Source: Pseudoalteromonas rubra
GTDB lineage: Bacteria > Pseudomonadota > Gammaproteobacteria > Enterobacterales > Alteromonadaceae
NCBI RefSeq assembly: GCF_005886805.2
Contig: NZ_CP045429.1
Location: 652,501-716,500, forward strand
Length of the DNA stretch: 64,000 bases
Direction of reading: 5' to 3'
The translations under genes and the position numbers were made by a program. Positions 44,921 through 55,071 of the stretch are shown here, one piece after another (position 1 is the stretch's first letter; the number at the start of each line of letters is the position of its first letter). The notes under the pieces were generated by a model. The model had not been told where the DNA came from, did not search any database, and worked only from the letters and a program-made list of their open reading frames with translations.

Positions 44921-45142
44921 TATGAAATCCTTAGATTTTTTATTTTGAATTGTTCCAGCCTCAGGGTAGCGGACAAATCTGCATGGAATATGGAGTTTGC
45001 TGATTAGTGAAGGGGAAGGTTCATATGACGAATACAAGTTGTTTCTCTGTATGCAACAATTTGTGGGGTTCAGACCATTGAAAAATAATCAAAAATCAGA
45101 CAAGTTATACAAGGTTAACTGGAAATAAAAAGGAAGGAACGA

Positions 45143-46435
45143 GTGAAATTACAATCAACCATGAAGTATAGCCTGTGCGCTATGCTGACAGCATTGGCTG
45201 GTCATAGCTTTGCGGCGCCAGACAGGTTACTTGCCAATGATGGCAAGGCGGAAGACTATTTTGGCTATGGTGCAGCGATTGACGGCAACACGGTTGTGGT
45301 GGGCGCGCACAAAGCGGATATCAATGGGATTAATGATGGCGGCGTGGGCTATGTCTACGTATTAGGGGAGAAGGGCTGGCAGCAACAAGCTAAGCTGGTT
45401 GCAAAGCCACTGTCTGCTGACGACACTCTGGGTGGTAAGGTGGTCTTAAAGAACGACATTGCCATGCTCGGCGGTATGAGACGAGATGACAAAGGCAAAG
45501 ACGCCGGTGCGGTGGTGGCCTTTGCGCGTAAAGCGGACACATGGACACAAACTGAGATTTTTACCGCGCCAGATGCCAAACCGGGCGATGCTTTTGGTCA
45601 GAGTGTGGCATTTACCGACAAATTGCTGGTGATCGGCGCCCCACGTAATGATGCAAAGGCGAATGATGCCGGTGCTGCGTATATTTATACCCGCTCTGGT
45701 GATACCTGGCGCTATCAGAGCAAAATCATGGCCAGTGATGGCGCGGCAGGCGATCTGTTTGGCATCGACGTCGCGGTTGATGGTAATACAATAGTCGTTG
45801 GCGCTGACTTGCATGACAAAACGGCAGAAAACGCCGGAGCCGTATACATTTACGTGCAAGACGGGGAGCAATGGCATCAGCAGGCCAAGTTGATGGCGTC
45901 CGATGGCGGTGATACCGATATCTTTGGCGTCAGGGTCGCAATTTCAGGAGATACGGCACTCATCTCGGCACGACGCGATGACGTAGAGGGTCTGGGCGTG
46001 GATGCCGGCTCTGCCTATATTTTTGAGCGCAAAGGCACACGCTGGACCGAGGCGCAAAAACTCACTTCTCCTGATGGCGCAGCCGATGATCGCTTTGGCC
46101 GCGGCGTGGCACTCAGTGGTGATACGGCGATTATCAGCGCGATGAACCATGACGCACAAGGCAAAGACACCGGCGCATTATATGTCTACAAAAAGCGCGC
46201 CGATGGCTGGCACTATTCATCCAAAGTGGTTGCTAACAATGCGCAGCCAGGCGATCAACTCGGCTGGAATGTCGGCCTTTCCGACGGTAAGGCAGTGATC
46301 GCGACCCCACACCATGACGCCAATGGTAAAGAGTCCGGTGCGGTCTACGTTCAGGATCTGAATCAGTACAGCACATTTCATATTGAAAACCGTATTTCTG
46401 TTGCGGAGAAAGGAAAAGTGAAGTCTTCGCAGTAA
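45143..46435 (+). CDS. Secreted FG-GAP beta-propeller protein
   Basis: The 430-residue protein has a signal peptide (about 1-24, GHSFA) and seven repeats of about 55 residues, each with an FG-type turn followed by GNTVVVGA-like and D..GK..GAVYIY segments. Seven units fit a complete seven-bladed propeller resembling integrin alpha-chain repeats, which bind calcium and mediate adhesion. The start is a GTG at 45143 just after AAGGAAGGA; a downstream ATG would cut the signal peptide. It is divergent from the RTX protein gene, and both are secreted calcium-binding types, so a shared surface function is possible. Confidence 0.85.
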   Translation: MKLQSTMKYSLCAMLTALAGHSFAAPDRLLANDGKAEDYFGYGAAIDGNTVVVGAHKADINGINDGGVGYVYVLGEKGWQQQAKLVAKPLSADDTLGGKVVLKNDIAMLGGMRRDDKGKDAGAVVAFARKADTWTQTEIFTAPDAKPGDAFGQSVAFTDKLLVIGAPRNDAKANDAGAAYIYTRSGDTWRYQSKIMASDGAAGDLFGIDVAVDGNTIVVGADLHDKTAENAGAVYIYVQDGEQWHQQAKLMASDGGDTDIFGVRVAISGDTALISARRDDVEGLGVDAGSAYIFERKGTRWTEAQKLTSPDGAADDRFGRGVALSGDTAIISAMNHDAQGKDTGALYVYKKRADGWHYSSKVVANNAQPGDQLGWNVGLSDGKAVIATPHHDANGKESGAVYVQDLNQYSTFHIENRISVAEKGKVKSSQ

Positions 46436-46548
46436 TTAAACTCAATACAAACAGAGGTTAGAGTGGCTTATGTTCTGAACAGAAGTCGTAATCTGACGTC
46501 TGGCCAATTGCCAGGATCAACAATGGTGTTTTTGACTGTGTGCTTGAT

Positions 46549-46875
46549 TTATGGTGCCCATGCGCCCTGAGAGTGACTATGGCTTAAATAGGCCAGCCAC
46601 TCTTTCACATTGGCAATGATAAACTCATAGCTATGACCGTTTATCAGCGTAATTCTGATTGCCTCAGTCGTTACAGGTAATAAACCTGCGCCTTTACCAT
46701 AACACCTTTCTATTTTTGATATGGCACTTCGCTCAATATAATACGGTCCTAACCCAAACTTTTTATTCAACGGCTCGAAAATCAAGACATCTTTTGTTGC
46801 TGAGAGTTTACCATCAGAGCGGGCGACGCCGTTTTGTACTGTTGCAATAGAAACGCTTGTTGAAGTTTTATTCAT
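46549..46875 (-). CDS. Small hypothetical protein, PH/GRAM-like
   Basis: The 108-residue cytosolic protein has a beta-rich pattern (DVLIFEPLNKKFGLGPYYIE ... IRITLINGHSYEFIIANVKEWLAYL) reminiscent of a bacterial PH or GRAM domain with a C-terminal helix. AAAGGAAAG precedes the ATG. No functional hint comes from its neighbours, a membrane protein and an AraC regulator. Confidence 0.6.
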   Translation of the reverse strand: MNKTSTSVSIATVQNGVARSDGKLSATKDVLIFEPLNKKFGLGPYYIERSAISKIERCYGKGAGLLPVTTEAIRITLINGHSYEFIIANVKEWLAYLSHSHSQGAWAP

Positions 46876-46956
46876 GACTTTCCTTTTAATGAATAAGTGG
46901 GTTTTTATTACGGGTGGTTTTGATAAGTCAGCAATGTAAAAACTATGGGGATTTTA

Positions 46957-46988
46957 ACAAGCAGAGGTTAATATCCGCCTCTGCTTGT
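46957..46988 (-). terminator. Terminator-like hairpin
   Basis: ACAAGCAGAGG / CCTCTGCTTGT is a perfect 11-bp stem with a 10-nt loop, following the membrane protein gene at 47005-47391 on the minus strand. Confidence 0.65.
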
Positions 46989-47004
46989 CTGTGTTTGTGT
47001 CCCT

Positions 47005-47391
47005 TCAATGCTGGGTACTATATGTTTTTTGATTGGCTGCGCTTTTTTTCAACTGAATGGTGCCAGATAACGAAAACGCCAGTATTAACCCCATTAAAAT
47101 AGTCGTGACGATTTTCGCTACCCATGGATCTTGCACCGCGAACGCTGCTGCGTAACTAAACGTGAGTATGTTCGCGAACAGAGCTGTAAGGTGAATTCTA
47201 AAGCTTGTTGTTTTTTCTTTTAATCTTGCAATGTTGAATGTGCAGGAGATTAAAAATGCGATAACCATTCCCGGGTTGCTCATCTGCTCTGGAGTAAGTT
47301 TAAAATTAAGGCTTATAAATACCGCAGCGCCATAAGCCACTGCGATTACGATAACAATGTAATTCAATAACAACTCTATCTTTGACTTCAT
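47005..47391 (-). CDS. Four-helix membrane protein of unknown function
   Basis: The 128-residue protein has four hydrophobic segments (about 7-27, 37-55, 66-86 and 92-112) and ends in a basic tail (KKSAANQKTYSTQH). I do not recognise a family. It is divergent from the AraC-type gene, whose true start is 180 bp away, so the shared region could link their control. Confidence 0.65.
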   Translation of the reverse strand: MKSKIELLLNYIVIVIAVAYGAAVFISLNFKLTPEQMSNPGMVIAFLISCTFNIARLKEKTTSFRIHLTALFANILTFSYAAAFAVQDPWVAKIVTTILMGLILAFSLSGTIQLKKSAANQKTYSTQH

Positions 47392-47570
47392 ACTTAACCT
47401 TTGATTTGTTGGTGTGGTTTTGTATGTTAAGCTCGTGCCAGGCGCTTTTCGGTGATACTGGCCAGTATGGACCGTTTATTTTTATCTTTTTGATTTATCT
47501 GTTTTTTATTTTTCTTTGCAAGGTGCAAAGAGGCCAGATTGGACGTGTTTTTGAATACAAGGGAGTCTTG

Positions 47571-48725
47571 ATGTTCAGTTTTAGTAATATCGTTGCCTTG
47601 GGCTGTATTCAAGCCTGCATTCAATCCTTGTATCTCTTGAGGTTTTCTGGCCCGGGCAGATTGCTTGCTGTTTTTATACTGCTTGTTTCAACCAACATGT
47701 GTGTAGGTTTCTATGTAGACAGTGGTCTTTTTGAACCCGATATGCTGCTCATAACGATGTGGGAGGGGTTAAACAGCTATTTGTTGTTGGGCCCCATTTT
47801 TATGGCGTTTGTTATGACAATGACAAATTCAGCGCATCGGTTTGATAAAAAAGATGTAATTCACTTATTACCTTTTCTTGTGTGGGTCGGGTATTTCGGT
47901 TCAATCTCATTGTATGAGCAAAGTGACTTTCTGGCTGAGCAAGCTGTCAACTTACAAACAGTATCCACCAGACCCTTTTCTGAGCGGTTTTCCATGATAC
48001 CTCTGTTAACCGCAGGGCATTTTTGTCTTTATCTGGCCTACGGTAGCTGGCAAATTTTTATGTTTTGGTGGCAACAACGCGGTAGCCATATTTTTCGCCA
48101 GCTGTGTTGGTTGCTTTGTGTCACTATGATTTGTTACCTGATGATGGTGAGTGTTTTTATCGTCTCAGTGACAGCAGTCATTATGGAACTTGAAAAATCA
48201 GATAAGCTGATTGCGTTGAGTTATCTGTCTACTGTGGTGGGCATATTTTCTATCAGTTATTTGTTGATTTGCTATGGGAGGCCTGCTGGCTTTAATCGTG
48301 CACTCGTAAAGGAGGGCATAACTGATAAAGACTTCGCAGAGCAAATCAAACCTGAAGTATCAACACAACAGAAAGGCCTTTTGATGTTGGTCGAGCAAGA
48401 ACTCAGGACGAACAAACTTCATTTACATCCTGATTTCAGCCAAATTCAACTGGCAGAAAAACTGAATATAAGCAGGCATCAGCTTTCTGATGTGTTGGCT
48501 CTGCATTCTTCAGGCGGGTTTTATGAGCTGGTAAACCAATTAAGGGTGGATGCGGTAATTGAGGAGCTGGGAAAAAGACCTAAAAGTGACAGGTTAATTA
48601 ATATTGCCTACGACTGCGGATTTAATTCAAAGTCTAGCTTTAATCAGGTATTTAAAAAGTATACCGGAAAAACGCCGAGTCAGTACCGTGATCTGGTTAA
48701 AGCAGGTGAGGCAGTATCACGCTAA
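47571..48725 (+). CDS. AraC-family regulator with N-terminal membrane domain
   Basis: The 384-residue protein has an N-terminal membrane domain with about six or seven helices (1-240) and a C-terminal AraC helix-turn-helix (about 280-380; LAEKLNISRHQLSDVL and INIAYDCGFNSKSSFNQVFKKYTGKTPSQYR). Such membrane-bound AraC proteins sense signals in the membrane. The ATG at 47571 follows a perfect AAGGGAG at 5 bp. A longer frame from 47382 would overlap the divergent gene and lacks a ribosome-binding site. Targets are unknown; the divergent membrane protein gene is a candidate. Confidence 0.85.
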   Translation: MFSFSNIVALGCIQACIQSLYLLRFSGPGRLLAVFILLVSTNMCVGFYVDSGLFEPDMLLITMWEGLNSYLLLGPIFMAFVMTMTNSAHRFDKKDVIHLLPFLVWVGYFGSISLYEQSDFLAEQAVNLQTVSTRPFSERFSMIPLLTAGHFCLYLAYGSWQIFMFWWQQRGSHIFRQLCWLLCVTMICYLMMVSVFIVSVTAVIMELEKSDKLIALSYLSTVVGIFSISYLLICYGRPAGFNRALVKEGITDKDFAEQIKPEVSTQQKGLLMLVEQELRTNKLHLHPDFSQIQLAEKLNISRHQLSDVLALHSSGGFYELVNQLRVDAVIEELGKRPKSDRLINIAYDCGFNSKSSFNQVFKKYTGKTPSQYRDLVKAGEAVSR

Positions 48726-48812
48726 GGGGAAAATGTGCATAACGCACCGTTGCGTTCCATTCATGCTTGGCTGTCGTGTGGGGCTAATTCTTCCCCATCG
48801 TTTCACAGCCGT

Positions 48813-48850
48813 TAAAAAACGCGAGCTGATGTATCAGACTCGCGCTTTTA
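48813..48850. terminator. Bidirectional terminator between the AraC gene and gor
   Basis: CGCGAG / CTCGCG with an inner CTGAT / ATCAG stem and flanking A and T tracts. Confidence 0.85.
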
Positions 48851-48872
48851 CTTTACTGACTAACGCTGAGCA

Positions 48873-50231
48873 TTATCTCATAGTAACAAACTCTTCAGAT
48901 CCCGTCGGGTGAATAGCCACAACCGAATCAAAGTCGGCTTTGGTTGCGCCCATCTTCATGGCAACACCAAAGCCCTGGATCATTTCATCAACCGCGAAGC
49001 CGATGCCGTGCAGGCCAACGATTTTTTCGTCTTCACCGGCACACACCAGTTTCATTTTACAAGGCTGACGGTGCTGGGTCACAGCTGTATACATGGCTGC
49101 AAAGGTTGAGGTGTAGACCTTGATGTTGTCTTCACCGTATTGTGCAACAGCTTCTGGCTCGGTCAGGCCGATAGTGCCGATTGGCGGGTGACTGAAGACC
49201 ACAGTCGGGACCAGGTTGTAGTCCATTTTTGCGTTGGGCATATCCGGGTTAAACAGGCGCTCGGCCAGCATACGACCGGCTTTCACTGCCACCGGCGTCA
49301 GTTCAATGCCGCCTTCCATGATGTCACCCAGGGCATAAATGCCAGACACTGAGGTGTTCTGGTATTCGTCTACTTTTACGTAGCCGCTGTCTGTGATGGT
49401 CACATCGGTGGCAGCCAGGTTGATTTTATCAGTCACTGGTTCACGACCAATGGCCCAGATCACTTGCTCAACTGTGTGTGACTCGCCATTTTCCAGGTGT
49501 AAAGTGACGCTGCCGTCGTCGTTCTTGCTCAGCGACTCAGGGGTGCTGTGGGTGTGCAGGGTTGGCCCTTCTTTGTCCATTACCTCGGTGAGGGTGTCAA
49601 TCAGGATAGGGTCAAAGTTGCGCAGCGGGGCATGTTTACGTACGAACAGGTGTGTGTCTGTACCCAGGCTGTGTAATACGCCCGCCAGCTCAACGGCAAT
49701 ATAGCCTGCGCCAATCACGGCCACGCTCTTAGGCTGTGCCTTAAGCTCAAAGAAGTCATTAGAATCAATGCCCAGCTCTGCGCCCGGAATATTCGGAATA
49801 GACGGGCGACCGCCTACGGCGATACAGATGTGGTCGGCGGTGTAGTGTTCGCCATTGACTTCAACCGTATTGTTATCAACGAATTTGGCAAAGCCATTGA
49901 TCACAGTGACACCATTGCTGGCCAGGTATTTGTTATAACCCTGGTGGATGCGGCCAATGTAGGCTTCGCGGCTTTCAACCAGTTTGCCCCAGTCAAAGTC
50001 CTTCACCTCTACATCAAAGCCATAATCTGGTGCATACAGTTTAATGGCTTCGGCCACTTGTGCGCCATGCCACATGACTTTTTTGGGCACGCAGCCCACG
50101 TTTACACAGGTGCCACCCATGTGCTTAGCTTCGATAAGGGCGACTTTTGCGCCACGCATTGCTGCCCGGTTGGCCGAGGCAATACCACCACTTCCGCCAC
50201 CAATGGCGATATAATCAAAATGTTGTGCCAT
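48873..50231 (-). CDS. gor: Glutathione reductase Gor
   Basis: This NADPH-dependent flavoenzyme regenerates reduced glutathione. The 452 residues show the FAD-binding GGGSGG (11-16), redox-active cysteines 42 and 47 in [12 protein letters not shown], the NADPH-binding [11 protein letters not shown] and the C-terminal HPTGSEE catalytic His-Glu motif. The length matches E. coli Gor (450). It is a single gene with a terminator. Confidence 0.97.
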   Translation of the reverse strand: MAQHFDYIAIGGGSGGIASANRAAMRGAKVALIEAKHMGGTCVNVGCVPKKVMWHGAQVAEAIKLYAPDYGFDVEVKDFDWGKLVESREAYIGRIHQGYNKYLASNGVTVINGFAKFVDNNTVEVNGEHYTADHICIAVGGRPSIPNIPGAELGIDSNDFFELKAQPKSVAVIGAGYIAVELAGVLHSLGTDTHLFVRKHAPLRNFDPILIDTLTEVMDKEGPTLHTHSTPESLSKNDDGSVTLHLENGESHTVEQVIWAIGREPVTDKINLAATDVTITDSGYVKVDEYQNTSVSGIYALGDIMEGGIELTPVAVKAGRMLAERLFNPDMPNAKMDYNLVPTVVFSHPPIGTIGLTEPEAVAQYGEDNIKVYTSTFAAMYTAVTQHRQPCKMKLVCAGEDEKIVGLHGIGFAVDEMIQGFGVAMKMGATKADFDSVVAIHPTGSEEFVTMR

Positions 50232-50322
50232 GCTTTAATCTCTATAAATGCTGATAAATGGCCCTAGCTTAACACTATATCTGCCGGGGCAAAGTCTGGT
50301 GGGATGAATTTTTCCGATGATA

Positions 50323-50343
50323 GCCATCGCTTTTTCCGATGGC
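50323..50343 (+). other. Small hairpin in the prlC upstream region
   Basis: GCCATCG / CGATGGC with a 7-nt loop, between divergent gor and prlC. The role is unclear. Confidence 0.3.
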
Positions 50344-50484
50344 ATGGTGATGTTGCACGTGACCAGAGAGTGTGACGTCTTAGGATGGCCCTGATTAATT
50401 TTTCTGGATTGACCGGGGAGCCTTGTTTTTTGTCAGAAAACACCCCAAATACATGAGATAAGCAAAGATCTACTGAGAGGCGTT

Positions 50485-52530
50485 ATGACTAACCCGTTAA
50501 TTGGCATGGAAGGCTTGCCACCGTTTTCACAAATTAAACCAGAACATGTTGTAGAGGCACTTAAGCAGGCAATCGCGCACTGTCGTGACACCATAGAGGG
50601 GGTGCTCAAAAACGATTCATATAGCTGGGAAAACCTGGTCTTGCCGCTCGAAGAGGCCGATGACAAACTATCTCGTATGTGGTCGCCGGTGTCTCACATG
50701 CACTCGGTTGTCAACAACGATGCTTTGCGTCAGGCCTATGATGCCTGTCTGCCGTTGATCTCAGATTACAGCACCTATGCCGGACAGCATCAGGGACTCT
50801 ACGAAGCCTATAAATCTCTGAAAGAGTCCGACAGCTTTGCAGCACTGAGCACGGCACAGCAAAAAACCATCAACAATGCACTGCGCGACTTTCAGTTGTC
50901 GGGCATTGCCCTGGCCCCTGAGCAGCAAAAGCGTTACGGCGAGATCAGTGCTCGATTATCTGAGCTGGCAGCCAAGTTTGGTAACAATGTGATGGACGCC
51001 ACTCAAGCCTGGACCAAGCATGTGACTGATAAAGCCGAATTGTCTGGCTTACCTGAATCAGCATTGGCACTGGCGGCACACACGGCGCAGAGCAAAGAAC
51101 TGGAAGGCTGGGTATTTACCTTGGATATTCCGTCGTACCTGCCAGTAATGACCTATGCGGACAACCGATCGCTGCGAGAAGACATGTACCGTGCTTTTGT
51201 GACGCGTGCGTCAGATCAGGGCCCGAATGCCGGAGAGTTCGATAACTCAGAGATCATGCGTGAGGAGCTGGCTTTGCGTTATGAACTGGCGCAGTTGCTG
51301 GGCTTTGACAGTTATGCAGATAAATCACTGGCCACTAAAATGGCGCAGTCACCTGAGCAAGTATTTGCCTTTTTAAATGACCTGGCGGTGCATGCCAAGC
51401 CACAGGCAGAGAAAGAGCTGGCCGAGCTTAAAGCATTTGCAGAAAAAGAGCATGGTGCCAATGAGTTGGCGGCATGGGACTACGGTTATTATGGCGAAAA
51501 GCTAAAACAGGCCAAATATGCCATCTCTGATGAGCTATTACGTCCTTACTTCCCGGCAGATACCGTACTCAAAGGCTTGTTTGAAACCGTTAACCGTCTG
51601 TTCGGTATTAAAGTCACAGAGGTTCAGGATTTCGATACTTATCATCCGGATGTGCGTTTTTTCGCTATTCATGATGCACAAGATACTTTGCGCGGCCATT
51701 TCTATCTGGACCTGTATGCCCGCGAACATAAGCGCGGCGGCGCCTGGATGGACGACTGCATGGGCCGTAAGGTACGTGCCAGCGGTGAGTTGCAAACACC
51801 GGTTGCTTATCTGGTGTGTAACTTCAACAAAGCGGTAGGCGATAAACCAGCGTTGTTCACGCACTACGAAGTCACGACGTTATTCCATGAGTTTGGTCAT
51901 GGTATTCACCATATGTTGACTCAGGTCGATGCTGCACCGGTTGCAGGTATCAACGGGGTTGCCTGGGACGCGGTAGAATTGCCAAGCCAGTTCCTGGAAA
52001 ACTGGTGCTATGAGGAAGAGGCGCTGGCCTTTATTTCTGGCCACCATGAGACTGGCGAGCCGTTACCTAAAGCATTGCTCGACAAACTGCTGGCAGCGAA
52101 AAACTTCCAGTCCGCGATGCAGATGCTGCGTCAGCTGGAGTTCTCTTTGTTTGATTTCCATATTCACAGCGATTTTGATGCAGATAAACCGTGTCAGATC
52201 CAGCAAACACTGAACGCCGTTCGCGAAAAAACAGCGGTTGTAAAAGCGCCGGAGTTTAATCGCTTCCAGCACAGCTTTAGCCATATTTTTGCTGGTGGTT
52301 ACAGCGCAGGTTACTACTCCTATAAGTGGGCTGAAGTACTCTCAGCGGATGCATTCTCCCGGTTTGAAGAAGAAGGGATTTTCAATCGCCAGACCGGTGC
52401 GGACTTTATGCAGCATATTCTGGAGAAGGGGGGCTCAGAAGAACCAATGGCTTTGTTTACCCGTTTCCGTGGTCGTGAGCCAAGTGTAGACGCACTGCTG
52501 CGCCACAGTGGTATCGAAAAAGCGGCATAA
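50485..52530 (+). CDS. prlC: Oligopeptidase A PrlC
   Basis: PrlC is the cytosolic M3 zinc peptidase that degrades signal peptides and short peptides. The 681 residues match E. coli (680), and the zinc site HEFGH is at 468-472. The family N-terminus NPLIGMEGLPPFSQI is present. It has no signal peptide, in contrast to the M3 lipoprotein at 38358. In E. coli, prlC is followed by rsmJ; here a response regulator gene lies between them. Confidence 0.96.
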   Translation: MTNPLIGMEGLPPFSQIKPEHVVEALKQAIAHCRDTIEGVLKNDSYSWENLVLPLEEADDKLSRMWSPVSHMHSVVNNDALRQAYDACLPLISDYSTYAGQHQGLYEAYKSLKESDSFAALSTAQQKTINNALRDFQLSGIALAPEQQKRYGEISARLSELAAKFGNNVMDATQAWTKHVTDKAELSGLPESALALAAHTAQSKELEGWVFTLDIPSYLPVMTYADNRSLREDMYRAFVTRASDQGPNAGEFDNSEIMREELALRYELAQLLGFDSYADKSLATKMAQSPEQVFAFLNDLAVHAKPQAEKELAELKAFAEKEHGANELAAWDYGYYGEKLKQAKYAISDELLRPYFPADTVLKGLFETVNRLFGIKVTEVQDFDTYHPDVRFFAIHDAQDTLRGHFYLDLYAREHKRGGAWMDDCMGRKVRASGELQTPVAYLVCNFNKAVGDKPALFTHYEVTTLFHEFGHGIHHMLTQVDAAPVAGINGVAWDAVELPSQFLENWCYEEEALAFISGHHETGEPLPKALLDKLLAAKNFQSAMQMLRQLEFSLFDFHIHSDFDADKPCQIQQTLNAVREKTAVVKAPEFNRFQHSFSHIFAGGYSAGYYSYKWAEVLSADAFSRFEEEGIFNRQTGADFMQHILEKGGSEEPMALFTRFRGREPSVDALLRHSGIEKAA

Positions 52531-52591
52531 TCGCCCTTATGCTGGTGGCGTTTTGAACATCTGTTCCCCGCGTGCCACCAGCGCCGACTCA

Positions 52592-52628
52592 AAAACACCA
52601 CATAAGTACTTTGTGTGGTGTTTTCCAT
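52592..52628 (+). terminator. Terminator of prlC
   Basis: AAAACACCACA / TGTGGTGTTTT with an 11-nt loop. Confidence 0.8.
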
Positions 52629-52689
52629 TCGCAAATTAGACAGTTCACGCTATGCTGTTCTAAAGAACAAACCTTGTAGGGAATGCTGC

Positions 52690-53829
52690 ATGAGCAATCT
52701 AGTACTGGCCATTGATGACGATAAACTGGTACATCACATTGTTGAACAATCTTTACTGCACAGCTGCAAAGTCATCCATGCCTACAGTGGCGAAGAAGGG
52801 CTGGAAATGGCAGCACAGCAGCGCCCGGATATTATTTTACTCGATATTGAAATGCCTGGTCCTTCGGGGTTTGAGGTGTGTGAGCGACTCAAAGCCAATC
52901 CTCAGTTGTGTGATATCCCGGTGATGTTCTTATCTTCCAAAAGTGCTACCTCTGAGCGCATGCGAGGCTATAACGCCGGTGGTGCCGACTACATTGTCAA
53001 ACCCTTCGACAGCGATGAAATGCTGGCCCGTATTAAAGTACTCGATGAGTATCGCCGCCAGTCACTTAAGCTGAAGCAGGATGTTCAAAAAGCGCAAATC
53101 ACGGCCGAAATTGCTATGTCGGATTCGGGTGATATGGGCCGCATTATGCGGTATGTCGGCCAGTCTTATCATGCCCATGACCTGAATACGCTGTCGGAGT
53201 ATTTCTTTGAGTTTTTTGTGCCTTTGCAGCTGCAAGTTGCCGTCGCATTTTGGTATCACGACAGCGAAGTGTTTTATTCTCAGGAAGGTGCTATTCAGCC
53301 TTTGGAGCAGGAGCTGCTCGAAAAACACCGTGATGGCGACCGGTTTGTTGACTTTGGTCGTCGCACCATTATTAACTACCCCAAAGTCTCACTGCTGATC
53401 AAAAACATGCCAACCGATGATGTGGGCTTGTACGGACGTTACAAAGATCTGCTGCCGCATATACTGGAAGCCACCAATGCCAAAATCAAAGATATGGAGG
53501 TCAGCGAAGTCGCCCTCAATAAAGTGGAGCAAATTGGTCTGGCATTTGAAGAGCTGAGCGATCAGCTGGGTGAGGTGGCCACAGCGTATAATGACAAGCT
53601 GAGCCAGTTTTCTGACTATGTGAGTGGCGGGCAGGCCAATGGCAAACAAGCCGAAGTAAAGCAGTTGTATGAGCACTTTTCACTGATCAATGACGACTTT
53701 TCGATTATCCGCTACAAGCTGGGAGAAATCACAGAAGTACGCCATGAACTGATCCAGAGCCTCAACCAGATGGCCAAACCCTGGAGCGAGGAAGATGTGC
53801 CCGCCCAGACCGACATTGAATTGTTCTAA
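52690..53829 (+). CDS. Response regulator with a novel C-terminal region
   Basis: The 379-residue protein has an N-terminal receiver with acidic residues at 9-11 (IDDDK), phospho-acceptor Asp52 (LLDIEMPGPSG) and the conserved KPF near 105. The remaining 260 residues show no DNA-binding, GGDEF, EAL or HD motif. They are alpha-rich with a likely coiled coil near 285-340 (KVEQIGLAFEELSDQLGEVATAYNDKL), which suggests protein-protein interaction. The ATG at 52690 follows a GGGA site. The neighbours give no clue to the kinase. Confidence 0.8.
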   Translation: MSNLVLAIDDDKLVHHIVEQSLLHSCKVIHAYSGEEGLEMAAQQRPDIILLDIEMPGPSGFEVCERLKANPQLCDIPVMFLSSKSATSERMRGYNAGGADYIVKPFDSDEMLARIKVLDEYRRQSLKLKQDVQKAQITAEIAMSDSGDMGRIMRYVGQSYHAHDLNTLSEYFFEFFVPLQLQVAVAFWYHDSEVFYSQEGAIQPLEQELLEKHRDGDRFVDFGRRTIINYPKVSLLIKNMPTDDVGLYGRYKDLLPHILEATNAKIKDMEVSEVALNKVEQIGLAFEELSDQLGEVATAYNDKLSQFSDYVSGGQANGKQAEVKQLYEHFSLINDDFSIIRYKLGEITEVRHELIQSLNQMAKPWSEEDVPAQTDIELF

Positions 53830-53911
53830 TCAGTTCAGGCACAGACACAAAGATTTCATAACCGGGATGATCCAGATATAATCTCTGCGTTACTATTTGC
53901 GGAGCCTGCTG

Positions 53912-54667
53912 TTGATCATCCACACCCCTTTTGCCGAAAACCGACCTTATCTTGAGCGTATAGAGCAGCAGTTTGCGCTGCACGACTGGCAGCAGGCCAA
54001 TCCCAATTTCCGTCTGACTTATGATGAAGCGGGTTTGCAGTTGCTAAAACTGGATGAGCCAAAGCTCGGTGGCATACGGGTAGACTTTGTCACCGGCGCC
54101 AGTGCACATCGTCGTAAGTTTGGCGGTGGTAAAGGGCAGGCCATTGCTAAGGCAGTGGGGCTGAATAAAGGTGCAACCCCAGTGGTACTTGATGCAACCG
54201 CTGGACTGGGACGCGATGCGTTTGTGCTGGCTGCGTTGGGGTGTGAAGTGATATTGCACGAACGCCATCCGGTGGTGGCTGCCTTGCTGTTTGACGGTCT
54301 GGAGCGCGCCTATCAGGATAGTGAAATCGGCAGCTGGATGCAGCAAAATATGCGGATGATCTTTGGCTCCAGCCATGACTTGTTAGCGCAAAGTGCGTTA
54401 AACCCGGACGTTGTTTATCTGGACCCCATGTTTCCGCATCGTGAGAAATCAGCTCAGGTTAAAAAAGAAATGCGGGTGTTCCAGTCCCTGGTCGGGGGAG
54501 ATGATGACGCCGATGCTTTATTGCCATTCGCTTATGCACTGGCCACCAAGCGGGTTGTGGTTAAACGCCCGGATTATGCGCCTTTCCTGAACGAGCAAAA
54601 ACCCAGTATGCAGATAGAGACCAAAAAGAATCGTTTTGATGTTTATGTCAAAGCCGCGATGAAGTAG
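53912..54667 (+). CDS. rsmJ: 16S rRNA m2G1516 methyltransferase RsmJ
   Basis: RsmJ methylates guanine 1516 of 16S rRNA. It shows [17 protein letters not shown] and [19 protein letters not shown], the SAM-binding [17 protein letters not shown], and [18 protein letters not shown], all family signatures. No ATG is available. I favour the TTG at 53912 because GGAG lies 7 bp upstream; another TTG at 53897 would put that site inside the gene. The length is about 251 residues. Confidence 0.93.
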   Translation: MIIHTPFAENRPYLERIEQQFALHDWQQANPNFRLTYDEAGLQLLKLDEPKLGGIRVDFVTGASAHRRKFGGGKGQAIAKAVGLNKGATPVVLDATAGLGRDAFVLAALGCEVILHERHPVVAALLFDGLERAYQDSEIGSWMQQNMRMIFGSSHDLLAQSALNPDVVYLDPMFPHREKSAQVKKEMRVFQSLVGGDDDADALLPFAYALATKRVVVKRPDYAPFLNEQKPSMQIETKKNRFDVYVKAAMK

Positions 54668-55071
54668 CACTATTTACGCGCCACTTTTCGTGTCTTTCAG
54701 TCACCCCGCATTGGATACGGACACTGCTTAACGGCAACACGGCAAGCCTGCGCTTTATTCATTTATTGCATTCAATGCAGCCACTCAGGCTTTAGCCGGA
54801 CAACCTTTTGTTTATGTGTGGCTAAAAAACAAGCTGAAAATAGAAGAAGCTACTCCCCGTTTTGTGCTAAAAATGGGCTTTTAAAGCAAAAGTAGAGTCT
54901 GAAATTGACCATTCTGAGCAGGCTGTCATCTGTATGAAGTAAAGTTCCTGTAAAAGGTAGAGAGTTCTCCTACGCCAAAAGTATGTTTTTAAAATCGCCT
55001 GGCTACTTTCTGAGCAATCTACATCAAATTGTCATAAAACATTAATAGTCTACGCCCGAATTTGAATCAAT
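54668..55071. other. Intergenic region with remnant frame
   Basis: This 404-bp stretch lies between rsmJ and the chemoreceptor gene. It contains the decayed frame at 54732-54884. The part after 54885 is AT-rich and must hold the promoter of the chemoreceptor, which I cannot place precisely. Confidence 0.4.
54732..54884 (+). pseudogene. Remnant of a coding sequence
   Basis: A 50-codon frame without a start codon runs from just after a stop at 54729 to TAA at 54882-54884. It encodes a protein-like sequence with WLKNK and ATPRFVLKMGF. The spacing of W, TP and F-x-L loosely resembles a segment of POT-family peptide transporters, but this is a weak hand comparison. No intact gene is present. Confidence 0.3.

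Noticed and set aside
44921..45037. 39-residue N-terminal extension of the RTX protein
   Set aside because: The ATG at 44920 begins a typical signal peptide and has AAGGA upstream; the extension is not signal-like.
47382..47570. N-terminal extension of the AraC-type regulator
   Set aside because: It overlaps the divergent gene, and the ATG at 47571 has a perfect ribosome-binding site and the normal family N-terminus.
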